Positions 1 to 8,703 of a stretch of 64,000 nt of DNA are shown here, one piece after another. Each line of letters opens with the position of its first letter. The stretch's first letter is position 1. The DNA comes from Rahnella bruchi (GTDB lineage Bacteria; Pseudomonadota; Gammaproteobacteria; Enterobacterales; Enterobacteriaceae). Location of the stretch: the NCBI RefSeq assembly GCF_003614975.1, contig NZ_QZWI01000001.1, positions 62,001 to 126,000 on the forward strand, in the 5' to 3' direction. The notes beneath the pieces were generated by a model. It had not been told where the DNA came from. It ran no database searches and worked only from the letters and a program-made list of their open reading frames with translations. The position numbers and the translations under genes are program-made.

Positions 1-122
1 TTCTGATTACAGGCCGTGGTCAGGCCGTTGAGGGTCATCGGATATTGTTCTGGCGTGGTGAGCTGCTTTTCAAGCATACAGCCCACAACACGGGCCTCCC
101 GTGCGCTGAGTTCGTGTTTCAT
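1..122 (-). CDS. yceH: YceH family protein (DUF480), N-terminal part only
   Basis: The reverse strand from base 122 opens with [20 protein letters not shown] and continues [19 protein letters not shown] to the window edge. This is the N-terminus of the YceH/UPF0502 family, which carries two winged-helix-like domains and has no well-defined function. Only about 40 residues are visible; the remainder lies outside the window. The start is preceded by a purine-rich stretch, and the gene begins 10 bases beyond the rimJ stop, so the two are probably co-transcribed. The rimJ-yceH order is the same as in E. coli. Confidence 0.88.
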   Translation of the reverse strand, partial: MKHELSAREARVVGCMLEKQLTTPEQYPMTLNGLTTACNQ

Positions 123-132
123 ACTGCTCTCC

Positions 133-720
133 TTATCGGGACGGGGGTGTCCATTCTTGCCAGGTTAACGCCGTCAGTACGTGATCCTGCCATTTGCCGT
201 CGATCAGCAAATAGTCTTTCGCGTAGCCTTCACGTTCAAATCCGAGACGCTCCAGCAACTGACCACTGCGTTTGTTGTGCGGCATGTAATTTGCCATGAT
301 GCGGTGCATCTTTTGCTGGCGTTGCATATAGCGGATGAGGGTTTGCAACGCTTCCTGCATCAGGCCTTTGCCCTGCCATTCCTGACCGAGCGAATACCCG
401 AGGAAGCAGGCGTGGAAAGAGCCACGCAGCACGTTGCTAAAATTCGCCACGCCCATCACCCGGTTCTCATCGGGGTCGAGCAAAATAAAGTAATACGCAC
501 TGCCCTGTTTTTGCATCTCGGTAATCAGGCCGAGACGCGCCTGCCATCCGGAGGGATAACAATGGCTTTCATCCCTGACCGGCTCCCAGGGTTTCAGAAA
601 CGCACGATTCTCGGCGTAGTATTCAGCCAGCCGGTGCGCATCACGGTCATGAACCAGGCGCAGAACCATCCGGTCAGTGGTAAGCCGCACCTTTGGCACG
701 GCAGATTTGTAGCCAAACAT
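133..720 (-). CDS. rimJ: Ribosomal protein S5 alanine N-acetyltransferase RimJ
   Basis: GNAT-fold acetyltransferase that transfers acetyl from acetyl-CoA to the N-terminal alanine of ribosomal protein S5; cytoplasmic. The 195-residue product begins [21 protein letters not shown] and is nearly co-linear with E. coli RimJ (194 residues), including the [20 protein letters not shown] block, the acetyl-CoA loop region around [10 protein letters not shown] and the C-terminal [20 protein letters not shown] segment. An in-frame upstream ATG at 735 exists, but the five codons before MFGYK are themselves the Shine-Dalgarno sequence (AGGGAAGG), so the start at 720 is chosen. Followed closely by yceH and divergent from mdtH. 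Confidence 0.96.
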   Translation of the reverse strand: MFGYKSAVPKVRLTTDRMVLRLVHDRDAHRLAEYYAENRAFLKPWEPVRDESHCYPSGWQARLGLITEMQKQGSAYYFILLDPDENRVMGVANFSNVLRGSFHACFLGYSLGQEWQGKGLMQEALQTLIRYMQRQQKMHRIMANYMPHNKRSGQLLERLGFEREGYAKDYLLIDGKWQDHVLTALTWQEWTPPSR

Positions 721-932
721 CCCTTCCCTCCACATCCCGCATGGGTCGATAAATAGAATTTATAGGAAACGACAGATCATCGCTAATTCTGCCAGTCAGA
801 ACGCGGCTTGACGATAAAAAAATATTATCAATAGCGCCCTATCTAAATGCCAGTTTCCGGTTCAGACTGGAAGCGTCTTTTCTCCTTTCAGTATCTGCCG
901 GACAGGATACAAATAATCGCTCATGGTGAAGC

Positions 933-2138
933 ATGTCTCTGGTATCACAAGCTCGGAGCTTGGGTAAGTATTTTCTGTTATTAGACAACGCGCTGGTTAT
1001 TTTAGGCTTTTTCGTGGTTTTTCCGTTGATCTCAATCCGATTTGTTGATCAACTTGGCTGGGCGGCGATGGCTGTAGGTCTGGCGCTCGGTGTTCGCCAG
1101 CTTACCCAACAGGGATTGGGCATTTTTGGCGGAGCGATTGCTGACCGGTTTGGCGCAAAACCGATGATTATCACCGGTATGCTATTGCGTGCCGCTGGCT
1201 TTGCCACCATGGCGATGGCTGATGAATCCTGGATATTAGTCTGCTCGTGTATCCTCTCCGGCCTTGGCGGTACCTTATTTGATCCACCGCGTACCGCGCT
1301 GGTCATCAAACTGACCCGCCCGCATGAGCGCAGCCGCTTCTTCTCCCTGATGATGATGCAGGACAGCGCCGGTGCCGTTATTGGCGCACTGATTGGCAGC
1401 TGGTTACTGCAATACGATTTTCATTATGTCTGCTGGGCTGGGGCCGCTATTTTTTGTCTGGCCGCGGCCTGCAACGCCTGGCTACTACCCGCTTACCGTA
1501 TTTCCACCCTGCGCACGCCGATGCGTGAAGGCATGATGCGCGTACTGCGCGACCGTCGTTTTCTGACTTATGTCCTGACGCTCACCGGCTATTACATGCT
1601 GACCGTACAGGTCATGCTGATGCTGCCTATCGCGGTCAATGATGTCGCTGGCAGCCCGTCAGCGGTGAAATGGATGTATGCCATCGAAGCCGTACTGTCT
1701 TTAACGTTTTTATATCCGATTGCCCGCTGGAGCGAAAAACGTTTCCGCCTCGAGCAGCGACTGATGTTTGGATTGCTGATCATGACGCTCAGCCTGTTGC
1801 CGGTAGGACTGGTCACCTCAATCAATCCGTTATTACTGCTGATTGGCTTTTTTTATATCGGCTCAATTATTGCCGAACCAGCGCGTGAAACGCTCAGTGC
1901 ATCACTGGCGGACGCCCGCGCACGCGGCAGTTACATGGGCTTCAGCCGTCTTGGACTGGCACTGGGCGGCGTGATCGGTTACACCGGCGGCGGCTGGATG
2001 TACGACACAGGCCGTGCGCTGCAACTGCCTCAGTTACCGTGGTTTCTGCTCGCCGTCGTCGGCTTTATTACTCTGACCGGCCTGTACTGGCAATTCAATT
2101 TGCGCCGCATCGAACCGGCCATGCTCAGCGGCGGCTGA
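933..2138 (+). CDS. mdtH: MFS multidrug efflux protein MdtH
   Basis: Major facilitator superfamily drug:proton antiporter of the inner membrane. The 401-residue length matches E. coli MdtH (402). About 12 hydrophobic segments are visible, starting with the one at residues 14-34. The MFS loop motif between segments 2 and 3 appears as [12 protein letters not shown] (residues 66-77). The [13 protein letters not shown] stretch and the C-terminal [20 protein letters not shown] block are typical of this subfamily. In E. coli mdtH is linked to quinolone (norfloxacin, enoxacin) resistance on overexpression; that is family knowledge, not shown here. Divergent from rimJ, with about 210 bases between the start codons that must hold both promoters. 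Confidence 0.93.
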   Translation: MSLVSQARSLGKYFLLLDNALVILGFFVVFPLISIRFVDQLGWAAMAVGLALGVRQLTQQGLGIFGGAIADRFGAKPMIITGMLLRAAGFATMAMADESWILVCSCILSGLGGTLFDPPRTALVIKLTRPHERSRFFSLMMMQDSAGAVIGALIGSWLLQYDFHYVCWAGAAIFCLAAACNAWLLPAYRISTLRTPMREGMMRVLRDRRFLTYVLTLTGYYMLTVQVMLMLPIAVNDVAGSPSAVKWMYAIEAVLSLTFLYPIARWSEKRFRLEQRLMFGLLIMTLSLLPVGLVTSINPLLLLIGFFYIGSIIAEPARETLSASLADARARGSYMGFSRLGLALGGVIGYTGGGWMYDTGRALQLPQLPWFLLAVVGFITLTGLYWQFNLRRIEPAMLSGG

Positions 2139-2162
2139 TCTCCATTCAATCCTCTGATGCAG

Positions 2163-2187
2163 ACCGCGTTCTCGGGAACGCGGTTTG
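2163..2187 (+). terminator. Hairpin after mdtH
   Basis: Perfect 9-bp stem ACCGCGTTC/GAACGCGGT with a TCGG loop, 25 bases after the mdtH stop codon. Only three T residues follow, so it is a weak intrinsic terminator or a 3'-end stabilising hairpin. Confidence 0.6.
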
Positions 2188-2304
2188 ATCTCCATCCCTA
2201 AATTACCCATACTGAATCTTATAGTTAGATAAAATCCGAACCTACATCCGGCAGTTTTCATGCACCCTACAGGTCACCGCCGGCGATAACAGGAGCTACG
2301 AACT

Positions 2305-2952
2305 ATGAGACTTTACGTATACGAACATTGCCCTTTCTGCGTGAAAGCACGCATGATTTTCGGCCTGAAGAACATCCCGGTTGAGATCAAAGTGCTGCTC
2401 AATGATGACGAAAAAACGCCGATTTCGATGGTGGGCAAAAAGATGGTGCCTATCCTGCAAAAAGCCGATGGCGGTTTCATGCCTGAAAGCATGGATATCG
2501 TGCATTACATTGATAAAAGTGACGGGAAGCCGCTGCTGACCGGCCCGCTGAACGCGTCGATCGCTGCGTGGTTGCGTCAGGTTTCTGAATATACCGGACG
2601 TCTGCTACTGCCTCGTTTTGCCGCTGCCCCACTGGAAGAATTCTCCACGCCGGAAGCGCGAAAATATTTCTCTGATAAAAAACAGGCAGCCAGCGGCAGT
2701 TTTGCGGAACACCTGCAACATTCAGAAGGTTTAGTGAAGAAAATCAGTCAGGATTTGCGCGCGCTCGACAAGCTGATCATTGAGCCGAATGCGGTGAACG
2801 GCGAGCTGTCAGAAGATGATATTAATCTGTGGCCGTTGTTGCGCTCCTTGTCGATTGTACAAGGCATTGACTGGCCATCGCGGGTACAGGCTTATCGCGA
2901 CAATATGGCGAAACAGACGCAAGTCAATCTCTTCACTCGCCTGGCAAGTTAA
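2305..2952 (+). CDS. grxB: Glutaredoxin 2 (GrxB)
   Basis: Cytoplasmic glutathione-dependent disulfide oxidoreductase. The 215-residue length equals E. coli Grx2. The N-terminal thioredoxin-like domain begins MRLYVYEHCPFCVKARMIFG, with the active-site pair C9 and C12 (CPFC here, against CPYC in E. coli). The cis-proline segment KKMVPIL and the glutathione-binding PESMDIVHYID segment follow; residues about 80-215 form the GST-like all-helical domain. A GGAG Shine-Dalgarno sequence sits 9-10 bases before the ATG. It stands alone between mdtH and yceB, with a hairpin terminator after it. Confidence 0.96.
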   Translation: MRLYVYEHCPFCVKARMIFGLKNIPVEIKVLLNDDEKTPISMVGKKMVPILQKADGGFMPESMDIVHYIDKSDGKPLLTGPLNASIAAWLRQVSEYTGRLLLPRFAAAPLEEFSTPEARKYFSDKKQAASGSFAEHLQHSEGLVKKISQDLRALDKLIIEPNAVNGELSEDDINLWPLLRSLSIVQGIDWPSRVQAYRDNMAKQTQVNLFTRLAS

Positions 2953-2968
2953 GCTCGTCAGCGTTATC

Positions 2969-3005
2969 TGCCGGAAGTGCGCTTCCGGCAATTTTCCCTT
3001 TTCTT
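2969..3005 (+). terminator. Intrinsic terminator of grxB
   Basis: Stem TGCCGGAAG/CTTCCGGCA (2969-2977 with 2982-2990), tetraloop TGCG, followed by the T-rich run ATTTTCCCTTTTC. It begins 17 bases after the grxB stop. Confidence 0.85.
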
Positions 3006-3103
3006 CCCTTCCTCCGGCACTTAGGCTAATCAGCGTTGTCTGATTGGAGCCTGGCCGTTTAGCGGTCATGCTGACAAAATAGCATTTACGTAATGAGGGA
3101 AGA

Positions 3104-3667
3104 ATGACAAAGCGATTTCTGGGTGCCGCAGTACTGATGTGCGCCAGTTTACTGGCCGGTTGTAACCAGCTGACGCAATACACAATCAGCGAGCAACAGG
3201 TCAACGATTACCTGCAGAAAAACAATAACTTCGAGAAGCAACTCGGCGTTCCGGGGTTAGTTGATGCCAAACTGGTTCTGACCAATCTCAGCAGCCAGAT
3301 AGGCCGCGCAGAACCAGGCGTCGTGACCCTGACCGGCGACGCACATGTTGATATCTCCTCATTATTCGGTCCGCAAAAAGCCGATATGCATCTGACACTG
3401 AAAGCTCATCCGACCTATGATCGGGAGAAAGGTGCCATTTTCCTGCGTGATATGCAGGTGGTGGATTACACCATCAAGCCGGAAAAAATGGATAACGTGA
3501 TGAAAGGCCTGATGCCTTATCTGAACAATTCACTGAATTCCTATTTCAACCAGCGTCCGGCTTACGTGCTCAATGGCGATCACAGCAAAGGCGAGGCGAT
3601 GGCTAAGAAACTGGCGAAAGGCATAGAAGTGAAACCGGGCGAATTGGTAATTCCGTTTACCGACTAG
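3104..3667 (+). CDS. yceB: YceB-type lipoprotein (DUF1439)
   Basis: Predicted 187-residue lipoprotein. The N-terminus MTKRFLGAAVLMCASLLAGC is a lipoprotein signal with lipobox LAGC, lipidated cysteine at residue 20. The residue after it is Asn, not Asp, so outer-membrane sorting is expected. The mature part is a single DUF1439 domain, recognisable by the NDYLQKNNNFEKQLGVPGL segment and VTLTGDAHVDIS. The E. coli homologue is uncharacterised. The Shine-Dalgarno sequence GAGGGAAG ends a few bases before the ATG. Position between grxB and the ghrA-ycdXY cluster resembles other enterobacteria. Confidence 0.92.
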   Translation: MTKRFLGAAVLMCASLLAGCNQLTQYTISEQQVNDYLQKNNNFEKQLGVPGLVDAKLVLTNLSSQIGRAEPGVVTLTGDAHVDISSLFGPQKADMHLTLKAHPTYDREKGAIFLRDMQVVDYTIKPEKMDNVMKGLMPYLNNSLNSYFNQRPAYVLNGDHSKGEAMAKKLAKGIEVKPGELVIPFTD

Positions 3668-3690
3668 CTTAAGTAGTGGATAAGAATGAA

Positions 3691-3726
3691 AAAGCCCGGC
3701 GTGATTTCTCACCGCCGGGCTTTTTT
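3691..3726. terminator. Bidirectional terminator between yceB and ycdY
   Basis: Stem AAAGCCCGGCG/CGCCGGGCTTT (3691-3701 with 3713-3723) with an 11-base loop, followed by six T on the + strand and preceded by A residues that give a T-tract on the - strand. It serves the convergent yceB (+) and ycdY (-) genes. Confidence 0.88.
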
Positions 3727-3743
3727 ACGTTCTGACCCCAGGA

Positions 3744-4328
3744 TTACTGGTCGTCTTCTTCGGCGTCATCCAGTTCCGGCGGCAGCTGCTCTTCCAGTTC
3801 GTCGCGCATCGCCTGCAACGCTTCGCGGCTGATTTCAGACAACGTGCGGTAGAAACCGCTGGTGGCATGAGCTTCAACTTTACCGAGGAACTTGCCACAC
3901 CACGGGAACAGGAATTCATCGAATAACGTGATTTGCGCCCCGACTTCATCTTCCTGCGACTGATCTTCCAGCCAGGATGCCGCCAGCAACATGCCGCCAA
4001 AATGGTCAGCAGGCGTTTCACCCAAAGGCATACCGCGCTGTTGCAGGAATGTGCGCACGTCCATCTCATTTGCGCCGTCAACATAATCACTGCGAAATGG
4101 CGAAACTGCGCATTCTGAGCCGACAAACAGACGGTTAAACTCGGCAGCCAGCGCTTGTGGGTTAGCGCTTTCCTGCAAACGAACCAACAATGCATCCTGT
4201 TCCAGTGGCCAGTGTTCGCGCAGTTTCCCGTCCTGAATCAGGCCAAACAGCGGAACCAGCAGCGGATCCTGCGGCTGGCGGTAAAACAAAGTGCCCAGCA
4301 CGCGGCAGACAATCGAAAATTCATTCAT
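3744..4328 (-). CDS. ycdY: TorD/DmsD-family chaperone YcdY
   Basis: All-helical redox-enzyme maturation chaperone of the TorD family, cytoplasmic. The 194-residue product starts MNEFSIVCRVLGTLFYRQPQ and matches E. coli YcdY (184 residues). Conserved blocks are WPLEQD, the LFVGSECAVSPFRS region, ERGMPLADTP-like QQRGMPLGETPADH, and LAASWLEDQS. An upstream in-frame TTG at 4349 would add seven residues, but the ATG at 4328 has a GCAGG upstream and matches the family start. In E. coli YcdY acts as a partner that activates the zinc phosphatase YcdX; the two are adjacent here too. The C-terminus is very acidic (PPELDDAEEDDQ). Confidence 0.93.
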   Translation of the reverse strand: MNEFSIVCRVLGTLFYRQPQDPLLVPLFGLIQDGKLREHWPLEQDALLVRLQESANPQALAAEFNRLFVGSECAVSPFRSDYVDGANEMDVRTFLQQRGMPLGETPADHFGGMLLAASWLEDQSQEDEVGAQITLFDEFLFPWCGKFLGKVEAHATSGFYRTLSEISREALQAMRDELEEQLPPELDDAEEDDQ

Positions 4329-4388
4329 AACAGTAACCTGCTCAGACAATGAAAAGGGTTAATCACCCGCAATTTGGTCGCGACAATG

Positions 4389-5129
4389 TCACAGTTCGCT
4401 TAATTCGGCAATGGGCGCGCGGCCACGTGCCTCGAGAAAATCAAGGAAACGGCGCGGGCTGACGTTCAGAATACGATCTTCCGGGAAATCAATTTCACGC
4501 AGAATACGCTCGCAGTGCTCAAAGCCACCCAGAGAATAGGCGATATGCGAATCAGACCCCAGCGCCAGCCAGCCACCGGCTTCCTTGACTGCCAGCGCAA
4601 TGGCGCGGCAATTGGGCTCGCTGCCTACGCGTGAATGAATGAACGAGGAGTTATTCAGCTCAAGCGCCACGTTATATTTCGCGGCAGCCGCCGCTACGGC
4701 CTGAATATCAATCGGGTATTTCGGATTGCCGGGGTGAGAAATAATATGCACTTCACCGCCCGCCATCGCCGCAATGACCGCAGCAGTATGAGTTTCTTTA
4801 TCAACGGGTTGCATTACCGGCTCGTGGAAACCGGCAATAATTACGTCGATTTCTTTAAGCATCGGACCGGTACAATCGATATCACCATTAATGTTTTTGA
4901 TGTTCGATTCAATGCCGCGCAGGATGCCAATTCCGTTCACCAGACGCGGCCAGACCCGCATATTCATAAAGTGCCAGTAATGCGGCGCATCGGCCATGTC
5001 AGGGCCATGATCGGTGATGGCGAACAGCTTGATGCCCTTTTCTGCTGCTTCATCAATGTAATCATGTAACGTGCTGTAGGCATGCGTGCTGGCAACAGTA
5101 TGCATATGTAAATCAACCGGGTACGGCAT
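4389..5129 (-). CDS. ycdX: PHP-domain zinc phosphatase YcdX
   Basis: Polymerase-and-histidinol-phosphatase (PHP) domain hydrolase with a trinuclear metal site; in E. coli it has phosphatase activity and affects swarming. The 246-residue product begins [20 protein letters not shown]. Metal ligands of the family are visible: the HxH in DLHMHT, the DHGPD motif, the HEP motif, HIISHPGNP and the terminal SDSH. The open frame extends to 5237, but the ATG at 5129 has an AAGGAGA Shine-Dalgarno and matches the known start. It lies between ghrA and ycdY on the same strand, the E. coli operon order. Confidence 0.95.
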   Translation of the reverse strand: MPYPVDLHMHTVASTHAYSTLHDYIDEAAEKGIKLFAITDHGPDMADAPHYWHFMNMRVWPRLVNGIGILRGIESNIKNINGDIDCTGPMLKEIDVIIAGFHEPVMQPVDKETHTAAVIAAMAGGEVHIISHPGNPKYPIDIQAVAAAAAKYNVALELNNSSFIHSRVGSEPNCRAIALAVKEAGGWLALGSDSHIAYSLGGFEHCERILREIDFPEDRILNVSPRRFLDFLEARGRAPIAELSEL

Positions 5130-5196
5130 GGTGTCTCCTTGAAATATTCTGCCGCGGCGAAATAACCGCAGCATGGATAATGTTAGCAGATGAACG

Positions 5197-6138
5197 TCAG
5201 TAACCCCGACTGAGATCGACACGTCCGGCAGGTTCACGCCCCGCTTCTATCGCCAGAATATTGCTGACAATGCTGTCCATCGCTTCTTCCGGCAGCGTAT
5301 CGGCACCGACGTGCGGCGTAATACTCACGCGCGGATGCGACCAGAACGGATGCATGCCCGGCAACGGTTCTTCAACAAAGACGTCGAGCGTGGCAGCGGC
5401 AATCTGACCGCTGTCGAGCGCACGCAGCAAATCGCCTTCCACCAGATGACCGCCACGGCCAAGGTTAATCAGGTACGCATTATGCGAAAGATTTGTGAAC
5501 AGTTGATGATTGAGAATACCGGCGGTGTGCGGCGTATTTGGCAACAAGTTGATCAGCACCTTGCAGCCGCTGGCAAACGCCGACAGCTGGTCGTCGCCAT
5601 AGAAACTTTGCACGCCTTCCTGCGATTTGGCACTGCGGCTCCAGCTGCGCACACTGAAATGCAAATCCACCAGCGCCTGCGCCACGCTGCTGCCAAGTAC
5701 ACCTGCACCGAGAATACCGACGGTGAATTCACTGCGTGAATGCGGCGCAAGCGGACGCCACTGCTTTTGTTGCTGGAACAGCTGATATTCGTCCATCCGG
5801 CGAAAATAACGCAGTACGCTGGCCAGCGCATATTCCTGCATCTGCAAAGCCATGCCGGTATCTTCCAGGCGCAGCAACGGCACTCCGGCAGGCAATGTGC
5901 CGGGCTGTCGCTGTTCCTGCGTGAGGATGGCATCAACACCCGCACCCAGCGCGAAGATGCCTTTCAGCATCGTGCGCGGCGCGAGCATGGCGTACGGCGG
6001 CCGCCAGACCAGCGCGTAATCCGCCGGTTGATGATCATTGGCATTCCATACGCGCATATTGGCCTGCGGTAATCTTTTTGTTATTCCGTCAATCCAGGGC
6101 TTTGCATCAAATGTAGGGTGGTAAAAAATAATGTTCAT
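5197..6138 (-). CDS. ghrA: Glyoxylate/hydroxypyruvate reductase A
   Basis: NADPH-dependent D-2-hydroxyacid dehydrogenase reducing glyoxylate to glycolate and hydroxypyruvate to D-glycerate. The product has 313 residues (E. coli GhrA: 312). The Rossmann glycine motif is GAGVLGS at residues 144-150. The catalytic triad of the family is visible as Arg228 (LGRGG), Glu257 (EEPLP) and His276 (ITPHVGA). A GGAGG Shine-Dalgarno precedes the ATG. First gene of the ghrA-ycdX-ycdY unit; 67 bases separate it from ycdX. Confidence 0.96.
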   Translation of the reverse strand: MNIIFYHPTFDAKPWIDGITKRLPQANMRVWNANDHQPADYALVWRPPYAMLAPRTMLKGIFALGAGVDAILTQEQRQPGTLPAGVPLLRLEDTGMALQMQEYALASVLRYFRRMDEYQLFQQQKQWRPLAPHSRSEFTVGILGAGVLGSSVAQALVDLHFSVRSWSRSAKSQEGVQSFYGDDQLSAFASGCKVLINLLPNTPHTAGILNHQLFTNLSHNAYLINLGRGGHLVEGDLLRALDSGQIAAATLDVFVEEPLPGMHPFWSHPRVSITPHVGADTLPEEAMDSIVSNILAIEAGREPAGRVDLSRGY

Positions 6139-6199
6139 CGGGGAAACCTCCTGTGAACAGACAGATTTCCCTGAATATCATCGTGATGCAAGCCTGTGA

Positions 6200-6232
6200 C
6201 GCAAAAAAGAACAAGCCCCGCAGAACGGGGCT
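6200..6232 (-). terminator. Terminator of the peptide transporter gene
   Basis: Read on the - strand: stem AGCCCCG/CGGGGCT (6214-6220 with 6226-6232) followed by a T-tract (A-run at 6203-6209 on +). It begins 30 bases after the stop of the transporter gene at 6262. Confidence 0.85.
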
Positions 6233-6261
6233 CGTTGAGTGACGAGCTGTGACGACAAAAA

Positions 6262-7743
6262 TCAGGCCACAGCAGGCTCGCGGCGGATCATCCGGCGCAA
6301 CAGCGGAATAAGGATAAGCAGCACGACACCCGTCGCTACAGAGCCCCAGCCCAGTACGTTAAAGACCTGGCTATATCCCGGATTGGTCAGCACCGGCGTG
6401 CTGCCCGCATTTTGCGGCATCAGCCCAGAAATGTAGCTCGCCAGTACCGAAGCCACGCCGGTGACCATCATCCAGCAGCCCATCATCACGCCCTGATAAC
6501 GCGGCGGAGCCAGTTTGCCGATCATCGCGTAACCAATGGGGGAAATCAGCAGTTCACCGATACTTTGCAGCAGATAGCTGATGGCAATCCATTTAAACGC
6601 CACCAGCCCGTCGCCGCCCGCCAGATGAATACCCAACGGCAGAACCAGCATACCCAGCCCCATACAGAACAAGGATGCGGAAAACTGAGCAGGAATATCA
6701 ATGTTCCAGCCACGCTGACGCAGACGGTTAAACCACAACGCCATCAGCGGGCCGCCAATGACAATCACAATGGTATTAATATTCTGGATCCATTGCGGTG
6801 CCACACGGATACCGTACACATTCAGGTTGATATTGTTTTCGGAGAACAGCATCAGCCCCATCGGTGCCAGCTGATACAGCATCCAGAACACCAGCGAGCC
6901 CAGTGCCAGCAGCAGATAGGCTTTCATGCGACGGCGTTCGTCGGCATTGCGGTGACGGAATGTCACCAGTGTCATCATCGCAAAAATCACCACACCCAGC
7001 GCCACCACAAAGTAACTGCTGAATTCAGCATGGGTCAGCAACATACGGATCACCGGCACCAGCACAATCAGGATGGCAATACCGGCCGCCATACGACGCA
7101 GCATCTGGCTGCGACTGGCTTCTTTAAGCGGCGTGCTGATGTCGGCCAGAATCGACCAGCGGGAAAGCGTCACAACGATAGCCGCCACATTGCCCAGCGT
7201 GGCGAACAGGAACAGTGCGCGGTAGTTTTCGCTCAGCTGGAAATAACCAGCGACCGCGAAACCAATAAAGAAACCGAGGTTCATCCCGGCGTAATTCCAC
7301 AGGAACGCCGATTCGCGACGGTCATCGTCCGGTGCAAAGCGCTGCGTCAGCATCATGTTCAGGCAGGTGACATTCAGCCCGCTGCCGGTCAGGAACATCG
7401 CCAGCCCCCAGTAAAGACCGGTCACGCCTTCCATCGCAATCAGTGCGCAGCCAAATACCTGCAACACCATGCCGAGCACGAACAGATTACGGTTGCTGAG
7501 GTAACGTCCGCCCAGATAGCCACCGAACATGTGCAGCCCGTAGTTGAATGCGCCGAAAACGCCCATGATGGCGTTGGCATTATCTTCACTGAAGCCAAGT
7601 TTTTTGGTGGCATACAGCACCAGCGTGGAATACAGCACCGCGAAGCCGAGCGTCGCAAATGTCTGAACGAAGAATAATGTGCCTGCACCGGCAGGAATTG
7701 CCGCCCGATGCTGCGACGCGGTCGTGTTATTTGACTGACTCAA
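6262..7743 (-). CDS. POT/PTR-family peptide:H+ symporter-like transporter
   Basis: Inner-membrane transporter of 493 residues with about 14 hydrophobic segments, as in bacterial POT (proton-dependent oligopeptide transporter) proteins. POT-like features include the early cytoplasmic loop GGYLGGRYLSNRN, the substrate-site region LNMMLTQRFAPDDDRRESAFLWNYAGMNLGFFIG (family pattern ending in N-x-G around the fifth segment) and the C-terminal SIGELLISPIGYAMIGKLAP block, a hallmark of the family. It differs clearly from E. coli DtpA-D in the N-terminal third, and the usual ExxERFxYYG motif is absent from the first segment (FVQTFATLGFAVLYS instead), so proton coupling or substrate may differ. Monocistronic, with its own terminator. 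Substrate unknown. Confidence 0.78.
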   Translation of the reverse strand: MSQSNNTTASQHRAAIPAGAGTLFFVQTFATLGFAVLYSTLVLYATKKLGFSEDNANAIMGVFGAFNYGLHMFGGYLGGRYLSNRNLFVLGMVLQVFGCALIAMEGVTGLYWGLAMFLTGSGLNVTCLNMMLTQRFAPDDDRRESAFLWNYAGMNLGFFIGFAVAGYFQLSENYRALFLFATLGNVAAIVVTLSRWSILADISTPLKEASRSQMLRRMAAGIAILIVLVPVIRMLLTHAEFSSYFVVALGVVIFAMMTLVTFRHRNADERRRMKAYLLLALGSLVFWMLYQLAPMGLMLFSENNINLNVYGIRVAPQWIQNINTIVIVIGGPLMALWFNRLRQRGWNIDIPAQFSASLFCMGLGMLVLPLGIHLAGGDGLVAFKWIAISYLLQSIGELLISPIGYAMIGKLAPPRYQGVMMGCWMMVTGVASVLASYISGLMPQNAGSTPVLTNPGYSQVFNVLGWGSVATGVVLLILIPLLRRMIRREPAVA

Positions 7744-8074
7744 GAATAGCCCCTGTCCTTATCTGTTAAACAAACTCTGCTTCAATCGTTGACTTGTACA
7801 GTTCTTATGCGAAGCATTTTTTAAGAGTGCATTGTTATACCGCTACCACAGATGATTACCACAACATATCTTGCTATTTCGCCGCAACAAAAAGCGTTTG
7901 CGGGATAATTGTGCTTTTATACAGAAACACTAATTTCTTATTCATTTTGATAAGCAATTTTAATCACACTCTGCAACCAGATACTCGCTGCTCATCCTTA
8001 CGGCATTATTTGCTCTTTAAATCATCAAATTGCTCTAAGTTTGTCTAAACGGCACAGAACCTGCAAAAAGAGGG
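7744..8074. other. Intergenic region upstream of the peptide transporter and tRNA-Ser
   Basis: AT-rich and without a convincing coding frame. A short open frame on + (7794-8048) has no Shine-Dalgarno sequence or recognisable product. The region should hold the transporter promoter; I cannot place it. The first tRNA promoter begins at 8075. Confidence 0.5.
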
Positions 8075-8103
8075 TTGACGCTGAGGCGACTTTTCCCTAC
8101 ATT
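8075..8103 (+). promoter_or_regulatory. Sigma-70 promoter of first tRNA-Ser
   Basis: -35 TTGACG (8075-8080) and -10 TACATT (8098-8103) with exactly 17 bases between them. A GC-rich discriminator (AGCGCCGG) follows, as in stringently controlled stable-RNA promoters. Confidence 0.85.
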
Positions 8104-8140
8104 AGCGCCGGTCAGCAGCACTGCGGTGCAGCGGACGACT

Positions 8141-8230
8141 GGAGAGGTGTCTGAGTGGCTGAAGGAGCACGCCTGGAAAGTGTGTATATGAGCAATCGTA
8201 TCGAGGGTTCGAACCCCTCTCTCTCCACCA
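8141..8230 (+). tRNA. tRNA-Ser(GGA), copy 1
   Basis: 90 bases including an encoded CCA. Anticodon GGA lies in the loop CTGGAAA. The acceptor stem GGAGAGG pairs with TCTCTCC (one G-U), the T arm is GAGGG-TTCGAAC-CCCTC, and the long class II variable arm (ATATGA...TCGTAT, one wobble) is typical of serine tRNA. The discriminator base before CCA (8227) is A, whereas copy 2 and the E. coli serine tRNAs have G; see findings. Body otherwise close to E. coli serW/serX. Confidence 0.95.
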
Positions 8231-8238
8231 CATTAAAC

Positions 8239-8272
8239 AAAAAAGGTTCTGATGAAAATCAGGACCTTTTTT
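8239..8272 (+). terminator. Terminator of tRNA-Ser copy 1
   Basis: Stem GGTTCTGAT/ATCAGGACC with GAAA tetraloop, flanked by A6 and T6. It starts 9 bases after the CCA. Confidence 0.92.
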
Positions 8273-8358
8273 GTTTTGGGCGTTTTAAAGCCGGCACCCG
8301 CTGAATTATCCGCGCTGAACAGACTCTGAGCGTCTGACACAAAACGCCCAAAAATTTC

Positions 8359-8387
8359 TTGACCCTTTATGGACGCCTCCCTATAGT
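8359..8387 (+). promoter_or_regulatory. Sigma-70 promoter of second tRNA-Ser
   Basis: -35 TTGACC (8359-8364) and -10 TATAGT (8382-8387), spacing 17 bases, followed by a GC-rich discriminator AGCGCCCC. Each serine tRNA therefore has an independent promoter. Confidence 0.87.
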
Positions 8388-8423
8388 AGCGCCCCGTTGC
8401 AACGCAAGCGCTGTAACGAACAC

Positions 8424-8513
8424 GGTGAGGTGTCTGAGTGGCTGAAGGAGCACGCCTGGAAAGTGTGTATACGAGTAATCGTATCGAGGGTTCGAACCCC
8501 TCCCTCACCGCCA
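8424..8513 (+). tRNA. tRNA-Ser(GGA), copy 2
   Basis: 90 bases with encoded CCA, anticodon GGA. Acceptor stem GGTGAGG/CCTCACC and discriminator G (8510) as in E. coli serW/serX. The variable arm ATACGA-GTAA-TCGTAT is a perfect 6-bp stem. It differs from copy 1 mainly in the acceptor stem, discriminator and one position of the variable arm. Confidence 0.97.
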
Positions 8514-8520
8514 TATTAAA

Positions 8521-8558
8521 GAAAAGGGTCCTGATGAAAATCAGGACCCTTTTCTTTT
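8521..8558 (+). terminator. Terminator of tRNA-Ser copy 2
   Basis: Stem GGGTCCTGAT/ATCAGGACCC with GAAA loop, then TTTTCTTTT. It is a near-duplicate of the copy 1 terminator, so the duplication included the flanking terminator. Confidence 0.92.
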
Positions 8559-8639
8559 GGTTCGATTCATGCCTGAGCCGTTTTTGTCGATAAAGCCATT
8601 GCGTGAACCTCACTCAGCTTTTGGTGTCGCCACTAATAC

Positions 8640-8661
8640 CCCTCCTCTGCGAAGGGGAGGG
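8640..8661. repeat. Short palindromic repeat (CCTC..TGCGAAGGGGAGG), copy 1
   Basis: Stem CCCTCCTCT/AGGGGAGGG (one wobble) with GCGA loop. It is followed by TTTGGGTGGGGTTTT. It shares the core TGCGAAGGGGAGG with 42512-42531. It lies after tRNA-Ser and after the astE stop codon (on the - strand), without a T-tract in the astE direction. Confidence 0.7.
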
Positions 8662-8703
8662 TTTGGGTGGGGTTTTAATGGCAACTACGATGCTATTTAC
8701 TCA

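Noticed and set aside
6412..7677. 421-residue open frame opposite the peptide transporter
   Set aside because: Composition is rich in His, Gln, Arg as expected from an antisense frame of a GC-rich membrane-protein gene. No start signal or family match.
7794..8048. 84-residue frame before tRNA-Ser
   Set aside because: No start signal; AT-rich intergenic composition.
8233..8613. 126-residue frame across tRNA-Ser copy 2
   Set aside because: It crosses a tRNA gene and two terminators; antisense to stable RNA.
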